Shown piece after piece: positions 8,607 to 16,835 of a stretch of 64,000 nt of DNA (position 1 is the stretch's first letter; the number at the start of each line of letters is the position of its first letter). Both the position numbers and the translations under genes were made by a program. Origin of the DNA: Pseudomonas sp. FP2309 (GTDB lineage: Bacteria; Pseudomonadota; Gammaproteobacteria; Pseudomonadales; Pseudomonadaceae); the NCBI RefSeq assembly GCF_030687575.1, contig NZ_CP117439.1, positions 1,178,001 to 1,242,000 of the forward strand, written 5' to 3'. The notes below the pieces were generated by a model. The model was not told the origin of the DNA, did not search any database, and was given only the letters and a program-made list of their open reading frames with translations.

Positions 8607-8708
8607 GGTACGCCCGGTGCCTCGTCGGATGTGCGTTGCCACTACCTGGCTGTCGCCGCATTCGACTGCACGCAGCCCTGCGCGAGCGATGGATAAATTG
8701 AGCGATTT

Positions 8709-9944
8709 ATGAAAAGAAGTAGATTGATGGTGGCGTGCCTTGGACTCAGCGCGATGCTCTGGGACAGCCCTGCCGTGGCATTCGTCCAGGAGGTCACTGC
8801 CAACTTCCGCCCCGACCCCTCCAACCCGAACGTGAACCGCTTTACCAACACCACACCGGTCAGTGGGTATTGTGCAAATGCGCCGGCCGTGTGCGAATAC
8901 TTGAATATCTTCAGTATTCGCATGCCGGTGGTGTTCGAATCCAGTGCCCCGCTGGCCGCTGTTCCCACCGATCCGCGCCAGACTTCCATGTGGACCGTAC
9001 CTGTTCAATGGCGTCCATTGACGGTGGTCAATGCATTTGGCGAACAGGAAACCGTGGAAATACGCATCAGTGGTATCGGCTCACGATACACCCTGGACCG
9101 ACGGGTTGATGAGGTGGTGCCTGGGCCGGTTGGGATGTTCGACGCGCACGACAGGTTATGGCGCGAAGGATTCTGGACTGCGCCGTCGCCTTGTCGGGCG
9201 GCCAACTCGTCGGGGCTCGGGTGGACCTATGTCTCGTTTTTCTGGATGACGCCACAGGAGGGCAATTGCGTAAAAACCGCCCAATTTGAAATTCCCTCCC
9301 TGCGCTATGACTACACGGATATCGCCTACGAGTTACGCACGCCCAACCCGTTGGGCATGTCGTCCGGCGTGTACACCGGCACCCTGACCTACAGCATTGG
9401 GCCTTATCAGGATTTCGATATGGGCGACGTGATGTTGCCCAATGACTCGGCGCTGACCCTGAATTTCACGCTGGACGTGCAACACGTGCTCAAGGTCGAC
9501 ATTCCACCGGGGGGCGATCGCGTTGAATTGCTGCCGCAAGGGGGGTGGCAGGCCTGGCTCAATCGGGGGCGCCAACCCGCCAGGCTGTTTCGCGACCAGA
9601 CGTTCCGCATCCACGCCAGCTCACGCTTCAAAATGTCGCTTGAGTGCGGCCTGGAGATCGGCAACACCTGTGCCCTGCGCAACGCGGACGGTGACGAAGC
9701 GCCGGTGCAACTGGCCGTCAGTTTGCCAGGGGGCATCAGTGATCAGTACGGGCAACCGGCGAACAGGCGTGCACTGCGGTTGGATGGCGCGGGCACTGAG
9801 CTGTTTCAGCCGGCGCGCTACATCAGTGATCGACCGGGCACTCTGCATTTTGAGGTTGAGCGTGATGACGTCAGCGACATGCTCGAGTACCCAGGCTCCA
9901 CCTACGCGGGGGTGGTGACCGTGGTGTGGGATTCGGAAGTCTAG
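8709..9944 (+). CDS. CblD-like pilus tip protein, copy 2
   Basis: This is a 411-residue tip adhesin/initiator paralogue with a signal peptide ending in PAVA and the mature start FVQEVTANFRPDPSNPN. The C-terminal pilin half (VDIPPGGDRVELLPQGGWQA onwards) is almost identical to copy 3, even at the DNA level (for example 9571-9610 against 10891-10930). The stretch at about residues 100-180 differs and carries its own cysteines. It is the second of three such genes in one operon and lies 102 nt after pilin 2. The most likely role is an alternative tip with a changed ligand-binding face; this is inference. Confidence 0.85.
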   Translation: MKRSRLMVACLGLSAMLWDSPAVAFVQEVTANFRPDPSNPNVNRFTNTTPVSGYCANAPAVCEYLNIFSIRMPVVFESSAPLAAVPTDPRQTSMWTVPVQWRPLTVVNAFGEQETVEIRISGIGSRYTLDRRVDEVVPGPVGMFDAHDRLWREGFWTAPSPCRAANSSGLGWTYVSFFWMTPQEGNCVKTAQFEIPSLRYDYTDIAYELRTPNPLGMSSGVYTGTLTYSIGPYQDFDMGDVMLPNDSALTLNFTLDVQHVLKVDIPPGGDRVELLPQGGWQAWLNRGRQPARLFRDQTFRIHASSRFKMSLECGLEIGNTCALRNADGDEAPVQLAVSLPGGISDQYGQPANRRALRLDGAGTELFQPARYISDRPGTLHFEVERDDVSDMLEYPGSTYAGVVTVVWDSEV

Positions 9945-10035
9945 GCCGCAGTTGCACTGCGCCGGTGTGTGTTCAGTAGCCACGCGTTATTGGTAAAGGG
10001 CGACGTGGGAACGGGGATTTGAGTTGGAGTTGTCC

Positions 10036-11271
10036 ATGAGCAAAAGCAGAATGATGATGGCGTGCCTGGGTCTGGGTGGGGTGCTATGGGGCAGTCCTGC
10101 CGTGGCATTCGTTCAGGACATTACGGCCAATTTCCGTCCCGATCCGACTAACCCGAGCCTCAACCGCTTCACCAACACCACACCGGTGAGTGGTTATTGC
10201 GCAACCTACCCGAGCCAGTGCGAGCTCTACAACATGTTCAGTATCCGCGTGCCGGTCGGTGCCGTGTCCAGCGGTCCGTTGCCCGCTGCGCCAAGCGACC
10301 CGCGCCAGAGCGCGCTGTGGAAAGTCCCGTCCGAATGGCGCCCGTTGACGGTAGTCAATTCATTGGGCGAACAGGAGACCGTGGAAATACGCATCAGCGG
10401 CCTTGGCTCAAATTACGTGCTCGACCGGCCAGCGATGGAGCTGGTGCCCTCGGCAGAGAATGCCTTGCAAGCCCATGGGCGGTTATGGGGCTCCAGCTGG
10501 GTGTATCCGCCGGCACCCTGTCGCTACAGCGGTGTCGCGGCTTACGGCGTCGCCAATTTCAGGTTCTTTTGGCGAACGCCGGATGAGGGCGCTTGTGTAA
10601 AAACGGCCCAATATGAAATTCCCTATCTGCGCTATGACTACCTGGATATCGCCTACGAATTACGCACGCCCAACCCGTTGGGAATGTCGTCCGGCGTGTA
10701 CACCGGCGCGCTGACTTACGGCATCGGCCCCAATCAGGACTTCGACATGGGCGACGTGATGTTGCCCAACGATTCCGCACTCACCCTTGACGTTACGCTG
10801 GACGTGCTGCATGTGCTCAAGGTCGAGATCCCGCCGGGGGGCAATCGTGTTGAGTTGCTGCCTGAGGGCGGATGGCAGGCCTGGCTCAATCGCGGGCGCC
10901 AACCCGCCAGGCTGTTTCGCGACCAGACGTTCCGCCTCCATGCCAGCTCACGCTTCAAGATGTCGCTTGAGTGCGGCCTGGTGATCGGCAACACCTGTGG
11001 CCTGCGCAACGCTGAGGGTGACGAAGTGCCGGTGCACCTCGCCGTCAGTTTGCCCGCAGGCATCAGTGATCAATACGGGCAACCGGCGAACAGGCGCGCC
11101 CTGCGGTTGGATGGCGCGGGCACTGAGCTGTTCCAGCCGGCGCACTACATCAGCGATCGACCGGGCACTGTGCATTTTGAGGTTCAGCGCGATGACGTCG
11201 GCGACATGCTCAGGTACCCAGGCTCTACCTACTCGGGCGTGGTGACGGTGGTGTGGGATTCGGAAGTCTAG
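10036..11271 (+). CDS. CblD-like pilus tip protein, copy 3
   Basis: This 411-residue tip protein paralogue is closest to copy 2. The ATG at 10036 has a GGAG at suitable spacing; in-frame TTG codons at 10024 and 10030 are less likely starts. The signal peptide ends in PAVA and the mature protein begins FVQDITANFRPDPTNPS. Conserved blocks are RTPNPLGMSSGVYTG, IPPGGNRVELLPEGGWQA and a terminal VVWDSEV shared with both other copies. The variable segment spans about residues 100-180. The gene ends the fimbrial operon; a REP-type repeat follows. The strong 3' similarity to copy 2 indicates recent duplication or ongoing gene conversion. Confidence 0.85.
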   Translation: MSKSRMMMACLGLGGVLWGSPAVAFVQDITANFRPDPTNPSLNRFTNTTPVSGYCATYPSQCELYNMFSIRVPVGAVSSGPLPAAPSDPRQSALWKVPSEWRPLTVVNSLGEQETVEIRISGLGSNYVLDRPAMELVPSAENALQAHGRLWGSSWVYPPAPCRYSGVAAYGVANFRFFWRTPDEGACVKTAQYEIPYLRYDYLDIAYELRTPNPLGMSSGVYTGALTYGIGPNQDFDMGDVMLPNDSALTLDVTLDVLHVLKVEIPPGGNRVELLPEGGWQAWLNRGRQPARLFRDQTFRLHASSRFKMSLECGLVIGNTCGLRNAEGDEVPVHLAVSLPAGISDQYGQPANRRALRLDGAGTELFQPAHYISDRPGTVHFEVQRDDVGDMLRYPGSTYSGVVTVVWDSEV

Positions 11272-11380
11272 GTGGCCCATCGAAGGCAGGAGCTGCGCAC
11301 GCTCTGAAAAGGGCCACCCCTCTGGAAAGCACCACTCCCCTGTGGTGAACAGGGTTGTTGTGGTGGGCGGGGTCGTTGTA

Positions 11381-11506
11381 GTGAGCAGGCTTGCCCTGCG
11401 CTGGGCTGCGAAGCGGCCCCCCTTCAGGCGGTGAGGTTTTCCTCTTGGTGCGCGGCGGCTGGTTTTGGGGCTGCTGCGCAGCCCAGCGCGGGGCAAGCCC
11501 GCTTAC
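11381..11506. repeat. REP-type 40-bp imperfect inverted repeat doublet
   Basis: A 40-nt block at 11381-11420 recurs inverted at 11467-11506 with about five mismatches; the core is GGCTTGCCC(T/C)GCGCTGGGCTGCG. It resembles the Pseudomonas repeats organised as inverted pairs (REPIN/BIME-like). A related copy lies at 47783-47890. It occupies most of the roughly 300-bp gap between the convergent fimbrial operon and the first NEL gene; the rest of the gap (11272-11380 and 11507-11572) shows nothing else. Confidence 0.75.
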
Positions 11507-11572
11507 CACATAAGCTTACTCACCATAGAAGTCTTGCCCACCACACAAAGCCTGCCCACTCAGCGTTACTGT

Positions 11573-14500
11573 TCAGCCTTCGATGCTGTTCAGGGCGTTT
11601 TGTGTGAAGGTGCGTTTGAGCTCCCGGTAGGGAAGCTCCGCCAGTCGGTAGAAGTTGTTCAAGGTTGCCTGCGACAGCGGTGTTTCGATCAGTACATCCT
11701 TTGCCTCGATACCCAATTTGGCGCCGTCCGGCCGGTTCAATTCGGTGAGCAGTGTGATCAGTTCCGTTTCCAGCTGTGCCTTGGGTTCAAGCGAGGTGGT
11801 GGTGCTCCACTCCAGTTGTTTGGGTTGCAGGTCGTCGTGCAGCAGGCTGAAGGCTGTTTGAAACTGTTCCCGCGCGCGCGTCACGGCGGGGTCCTGTTCC
11901 ACGAGGTCATTCCAGAACCCTTGGTCGAGCAGGCCGTCGAGCAAGGTGTTGCCTGATGCCTTGCTGCTGATCAGTTCAAACGCGGTGTCGAGTTGCGCAT
12001 CGGTGACGCCGGATAGATGCCGGTACACCATGTGCTCGGACACCCAGGGCAGGTCGAGGCGTTGTTTGAGTCCGGTCTGAAACGCCAGGTAGACCTCCAC
12101 CTCGTCCACTTGACCAGGGTTGCTGCCGAACGTCTGGCCCAGGCCGCCTTCGCTCACCGGATCGGTTCGGTGCGCTATTTCGCTGCGGGCGATTTTACCG
12201 ACTTCATCCAGCCGCCATCTCTGCAGGGCCAGTTTCGCCAACCGGCGGGTGCGTGTGGCCAGGCCTTGGGGCGACGTATCGGTGAGGATTTTTTTCTTCA
12301 GCACCTCACCCCCCATGCTGTTGAAAATCGTCGCGCTGGCATCCGCGCAGTTGGTTGGAGCGCTGGCTTCGTGGAACAGCCGGTCGCGCAACTCGGCATC
12401 GCCGTGCAATGCAATCATCAACTCCCAGGCACGGCCGATCAGGTCTTTGCGGCCTTGTTCGAAGCGGGTTCTTTCGGCCGCGTTGTGAAACTCTTCCGGC
12501 GGCCTGAGCATCTTCAAAATTCTGAAAAAACCCTCCGAATCAGGCGCCGCTTCCAGTTCGTTCCAGATCGTCTCGGCCTCGCTGCGTTCGTTGAGCGGGC
12601 GGCCGCGCACCCAGAACGCGCGGTCCTGCGGGTCGCTGGCGGGCAGTGTGCGCTCGGGGTCGATGCCGTTGGCCTGGCGGTAACGGCTGAACCGCTGCTG
12701 GGCCTCGGGTTCCAGGGTGGTGCGGTCCAGCCAACTGTTGGCAATGATGCGCGTGGCCGGCGCGTCGTCGGGATACTCCGGAACCGTGTTGATTGCGGTA
12801 TCGAGCAGGTCCATTTCCATCAGGCTGTCGCGTGGTGTGTTCAACCCGGAGGGCCATTGGTCGACGCTGGTGCGGCGCAGGTTCAGCCTGCGCAGGCGTG
12901 GCAGCCGATTGAGATTGAGTTGTGCGCGCAGCTCGGTATTGCCTTGCAGATTGAGGCTTTCCAGCATCGAACAGGCGTACAGGTCCTTGATATCCACGGC
13001 GTCCCAACGAATCCCAGGGTTTGCGCTCAAGTCCAGGTTTGTCAGATGGCGCAGGCTTCGCAGCTGGGTGGGCACGCCATCCAGTTCGTTCTCCGACAGG
13101 TTCAGCTCGCGCACGTTGGGGAAATTTTTCAGAAACTCCAGGTCACGGTGCAGCGGTCGGGTGGTGCTCAGGTCCAGTTCCGTGATGTGGTCGAAGAATC
13201 CAGGGGGCAACTCCAGGCTGCGGATATACAAGGTCAGCACGCTGAAACTCAGGTCCAGCGACGAACTCTCCGGATTGGCCGCCGATTCGCTGATGCGCCC
13301 AGGGCAGGTCGATTCCCAGTTGCTGCGCAGTTGGTCGCTGATATAGCGCCGATAGTAGGGTTCGTTCTCGCGGTCGAAGAGGGGCTTTTTCCGCCAGGCG
13401 TCCAGATGCTGCTCAAGCACTTTTTTCTCGCTTTCCAACTGGCTCAACTGGCGTTGCCCCGGTTCAGTCTGCAGTTCCAGCAGCACACTCTGCGCCTGCG
13501 CATCGGTGAGCAACGGGCAGAGCCGGCGCATCCGGGTTTCCAGGGCCTGCGGCGTCGTAGCGTTGCCGCCCAGCAGGCTGCGCAGGGCGCCGAACATCGG
13601 TTTTTGCAGCAAGGTCTGGGTTTCTTGCTTGTCGACCTGGCGCAGGGCAGCGGGCTCCAGCACCTCGCGGCGCGCCTCCGAGGAGAGCAACCGGTCCTTG
13701 AGCCAACCCTTGAACAGCCGCCCCTGGCCGGGTACGTAGTCGGTCTTGCCTTCCGGCAGTGCGCGCAGCAGGGCTTCGAAAAAGTCGTATTCGGCGCCGC
13801 CAGGCGGGTCAATTGTGTAGCGGCCGTTGTCCAGGCGCAGCAGGGTTTTTTCGGCGGCGTCCGACGGTCCGGCCTGGCTGCGAAGGTCGCCATCGGGCAA
13901 TTGGTCGCGCACGGTGATCCGCAGCTCACCCAAGGCATCGCTGTGCAGGCGCAAGGTATTGAGGGCCATGCGTTCGGTCTCGGCGCTCAGCAGGTCGTCG
14001 TTGTAAAAACCTTCGAAGGCGTGGCTGGCGATGGCTTCGTTTTGCAGTTCCCAGGCCAGGTTTTTCACGCGCAGGGGGATGTGCTGCTCCTCGGTCATCG
14101 CTAAGACTTCCCTGGGCGAGGTGCGCAGCATCAGGCGTTGCACCAGTTCGGCGGGCAACTGCGGGAACTCCTGCTGCAGCAACCTGCCGGGCGCACTGTC
14201 GAGCACCTGCCGGCCGCTGTAGAGGTGGTTGAAGGTGGCGATCCTGTTGCGCTCCAGGTCATCGGCCATCTGGTCGCGCAACGCCTGGATACGCGCCTCG
14301 GCGGTGTCAGGCAAGGGCTCGGGCAGCAAGGCTTCGAGCTGCGCAGGTGACAGAAAGTCGTGGAGTCTTTGCGCCAACTGGCCGGCGCCGACGTCCTGGT
14401 GGCTGATGTCCAGCGTCTGGGCATCGCCGCGTGCGCTGCCAAAGGTCAAATGATCGCCAGTCAGTTCGGCGTTATTGAACACCCGGATGGCTTTATCGGC

Positions 14501-16690
14501 TGGCCAGCCGCGGCGTTCGGTGGTGATTTGCGCCGCCCAGGTAAACCAGTCCGCGGTGGGGGCGCCGCTGCGTACCTGTTGCGGCAGCATGCGCGCTTCG
14601 TCTGCCAGGCGCAGACGGCTGAGGCTGTCTTCCAACAGTGGCGGCGTGGGCTCAAGGTTCAGGTACATCTTGCGCAGCGCGCCGGGTTGGGTGTCGCTGA
14701 TGTCGCAGGCGTTGGCCACTTCATCGGCGCTCAGCCCGTCGGTTGCGTGGCCCAGGCGATTGCGCAACTGCGCGTCGTCCCAGGTCCAGGGATCTTCGCC
14801 TTCGTGCACCCAGGCCCCGCTGCCGTTGGCTTCGATAGTGGGCGCGTAGGCAGCGGGCCGGGTGGGATGCTTGACCCGGTGCGCGTTGCGCTCGGTGTCC
14901 TCTTCGACCACAAACTGCTGATCGTTCAGGCGCACCACCTTTTGCCCCTGATGATCGTACAGGCCGGCCTTGTCGGGCTTGGCCTGCGCCGGCAGTTGCA
15001 GGTCGTTGCGCGCGTAAGGGCTCAGGTCCGGGTTCCATAGGCGGGTCTTGTCCCCGACCTGCACCGGCTTGAGGCGGTTGACGAATGGCGAGGGTTTGAA
15101 CAGCAGCTCCTTGGCCAAAATACCGCCGCCGGCCATGGCCGACAGTTGCAGCACATCGGTGACCACGGCGATCACGTGTTGAGTGGCTTCCAGGGCCTGG
15201 CCTTCGCTGAAGTCGACGATGCTTTCGAACACTTCGTCGGCCAGTTGATAGGCGGTGTAGGCCAGCATCAGCTCACCCAGCAACGGCACGAACGGCGTGA
15301 CCACCAGCAGGGCTGCGTTGAGCAGGTCTGCACCGATTTTCAGCACATTTTCCCACCAGGCCCAGCGCTGGTTGTCGTCAGCCTCGGCGGTGGAGACGGC
15401 CAGGCTGCGCCCATCGTTGAGGATTTTATTCAAGGCCGACTGGTACAGCTGCTCCCACAGCTCGCCGACGATGGGCAGCCCTTTGAATTGCAGCTTGGGC
15501 GTGTTGACCGCTTCTTCGCACCAGGCGGGCGCCGGGTCCTGGGTGTCGCGTTCATGCCATTGCACGCGGTACAGGCGCTCGGTCAGCTCGGCAAAAAACA
15601 CGCCGCGCCGGGCGTGGGGAACGAACTGGCTGAAAAACTGCTGGTAGGTAGTGGGCGGCACTTCTTTACTGGAGGGCAGGGGCCGGTTGAGTTGCAGCTT
15701 GCGCGTAAGGTCCTGGATGAACGCGGTACTGGAATCGTATTCCTTCACCGGGGCTTCTGGGTCGTGGGGAATATAGGCGATCAGCTTCGACACGCTGGAC
15801 ACCTGATCCAGATTCCGCGCGATCAGCACAATGCCGCTCAGCGGTGTGTCGAGCAGGTCCAATTGATAAAAGTGCGCGCGTTTTTCCGTGCCATCGAGCA
15901 CACCGGTTATGACCGCGTAGGCCCCCGCGCCCAGTTCCTCCTTGGCCAGTGCCATGAACGCGGCAGCTTTGAAGGCGGCCTTCTGGCTGGCGATAACCTG
16001 AGGTTTGAGCACCGCTTGGGCGACCGGTTCGGTCGGTGCCAGGTAGTCCTCGAGGTGGCGCTGATAAAGGCTGCCCAGGTCCAGTTCGCGGCACAAGGTT
16101 TTGAACTGCTCAAGGCTCATGTGCCGGTCGTGACGCAGAATCTGGAAGTGACCGCGGTAGTCGGGTTTGGAAATGTAGCAGGAGTACTGTTCGAAGCGTT
16201 CCCCGCTGGCGAAGTTATGCAGCGCGGCATCGAGCAGCGACACCGAGCGTGACGTGACGCCCTTGGACAATTCGAGCGCGTACCACGGCAACTGTTTGGG
16301 CGTGTAGATGTGCAGGAACGTGGCTTTGACGTCCAGGTCCAGGTTGTACTGGTCTTTGATCGCGCGTTTGAGCAACGGCTCGGCAAACGCGTACACGTCC
16401 TGCACCGGCCCAAGCTTGGCATCCAGCGCATTTTGCAGGCGCCAGGCCTCGGCATTGAGCTGTTTCAGGGTTTGGTGTTGATAGGCGCTGGCCGAGGCGT
16501 ACCAGGCCGGCCGTCGCGCGAGCAGGTCATTGAGTGAATGCAGGCGGTGCAGGCTGGCTTGTGTCAGCCAGCCTGGCGCCTGCGCTTTGATCCAGGCGTA
16601 GTGCGGGCCTTTTGCTGCGAGGGCCATGGTGGAATCAAGCCAGTCAAGGCGTGTGGCGGAAACCGTTTTTAATCGTGGACGTTCAGACAT
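11573..16690 (-). CDS. Giant NEL-type E3 ubiquitin ligase effector with LRRs, copy A (1705 aa)
   Basis: This is a very large cytoplasmic protein with no signal peptide. Residues 1 to about 430 form a toxin-like N-terminal region of the kind annotated as dermonecrotic toxin domain in Pseudomonas. At about 443-530 lies a hydrophobic stretch (LLNAALLVVTPFVPLLGELM). Residues of about 1165-1315 are leucine-rich repeats (NVRELNLSENELDGVPTQL, then LTNLDLSANPG). From about 1320 to the end is a NEL domain, whose cysteine forms a ubiquitin thioester; the signature TNCADASATIFNSMG gives Cys1448 and Asp1450 in the CxD motif. NEL proteins of the IpaH/SspH class ubiquitinate eukaryotic host proteins. No secretion genes are nearby. 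It is a full-length paralogue of the next gene. Confidence 0.85.
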   Translation of the reverse strand: MSERPRLKTVSATRLDWLDSTMALAAKGPHYAWIKAQAPGWLTQASLHRLHSLNDLLARRPAWYASASAYQHQTLKQLNAEAWRLQNALDAKLGPVQDVYAFAEPLLKRAIKDQYNLDLDVKATFLHIYTPKQLPWYALELSKGVTSRSVSLLDAALHNFASGERFEQYSCYISKPDYRGHFQILRHDRHMSLEQFKTLCRELDLGSLYQRHLEDYLAPTEPVAQAVLKPQVIASQKAAFKAAAFMALAKEELGAGAYAVITGVLDGTEKRAHFYQLDLLDTPLSGIVLIARNLDQVSSVSKLIAYIPHDPEAPVKEYDSSTAFIQDLTRKLQLNRPLPSSKEVPPTTYQQFFSQFVPHARRGVFFAELTERLYRVQWHERDTQDPAPAWCEEAVNTPKLQFKGLPIVGELWEQLYQSALNKILNDGRSLAVSTAEADDNQRWAWWENVLKIGADLLNAALLVVTPFVPLLGELMLAYTAYQLADEVFESIVDFSEGQALEATQHVIAVVTDVLQLSAMAGGGILAKELLFKPSPFVNRLKPVQVGDKTRLWNPDLSPYARNDLQLPAQAKPDKAGLYDHQGQKVVRLNDQQFVVEEDTERNAHRVKHPTRPAAYAPTIEANGSGAWVHEGEDPWTWDDAQLRNRLGHATDGLSADEVANACDISDTQPGALRKMYLNLEPTPPLLEDSLSRLRLADEARMLPQQVRSGAPTADWFTWAAQITTERRGWPADKAIRVFNNAELTGDHLTFGSARGDAQTLDISHQDVGAGQLAQRLHDFLSPAQLEALLPEPLPDTAEARIQALRDQMADDLERNRIATFNHLYSGRQVLDSAPGRLLQQEFPQLPAELVQRLMLRTSPREVLAMTEEQHIPLRVKNLAWELQNEAIASHAFEGFYNDDLLSAETERMALNTLRLHSDALGELRITVRDQLPDGDLRSQAGPSDAAEKTLLRLDNGRYTIDPPGGAEYDFFEALLRALPEGKTDYVPGQGRLFKGWLKDRLLSSEARREVLEPAALRQVDKQETQTLLQKPMFGALRSLLGGNATTPQALETRMRRLCPLLTDAQAQSVLLELQTEPGQRQLSQLESEKKVLEQHLDAWRKKPLFDRENEPYYRRYISDQLRSNWESTCPGRISESAANPESSSLDLSFSVLTLYIRSLELPPGFFDHITELDLSTTRPLHRDLEFLKNFPNVRELNLSENELDGVPTQLRSLRHLTNLDLSANPGIRWDAVDIKDLYACSMLESLNLQGNTELRAQLNLNRLPRLRRLNLRRTSVDQWPSGLNTPRDSLMEMDLLDTAINTVPEYPDDAPATRIIANSWLDRTTLEPEAQQRFSRYRQANGIDPERTLPASDPQDRAFWVRGRPLNERSEAETIWNELEAAPDSEGFFRILKMLRPPEEFHNAAERTRFEQGRKDLIGRAWELMIALHGDAELRDRLFHEASAPTNCADASATIFNSMGGEVLKKKILTDTSPQGLATRTRRLAKLALQRWRLDEVGKIARSEIAHRTDPVSEGGLGQTFGSNPGQVDEVEVYLAFQTGLKQRLDLPWVSEHMVYRHLSGVTDAQLDTAFELISSKASGNTLLDGLLDQGFWNDLVEQDPAVTRAREQFQTAFSLLHDDLQPKQLEWSTTTSLEPKAQLETELITLLTELNRPDGAKLGIEAKDVLIETPLSQATLNNFYRLAELPYRELKRTFTQNALNSIEG

Positions 16691-16722
16691 GGGTGTTGGC
16701 TTTGTGGCTGGATTTAATGCAC

Positions 16723-16760
16723 TAGCCTATGCCTGAACCGGCAGAACAAAAGTTCAAAAT
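16723..16760 (-). promoter_or_regulatory. Shared upstream element of NEL gene A
   Basis: Read on the minus strand, this contains GAACTT, 20 bases, then TAGGCTA, ending 33 nt before the start codon. The same two boxes, with exactly the same 20-base spacing and nearly the same distance to the start, precede NEL gene B. It does not match the HrpL box (GGAACC...CCAC) or a clear sigma-70 promoter. It is probably a promoter or regulator site retained after duplication. Confidence 0.5.
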
Positions 16761-16835
16761 TCGCCGCGCATCAAGAGGTAATTATTCAATGAAATCAGTT
16801 ATTTGAATGTGATCGATACATAACTGACGCATACG

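Noticed and set aside
12017..14104. 695-codon open frame opposite NEL gene A
   Set aside because: Low-complexity Gln/Arg/Gly-rich translation with no recognisable domain; an antisense shadow of a high-GC gene.
16723..16760. HrpL (type III secretion) or AlgU promoter for the NEL genes
   Set aside because: GAACTT recalls both -35 boxes, but neither CCAC nor TCTGA follows at the right spacing, so I kept it as an unassigned shared element.
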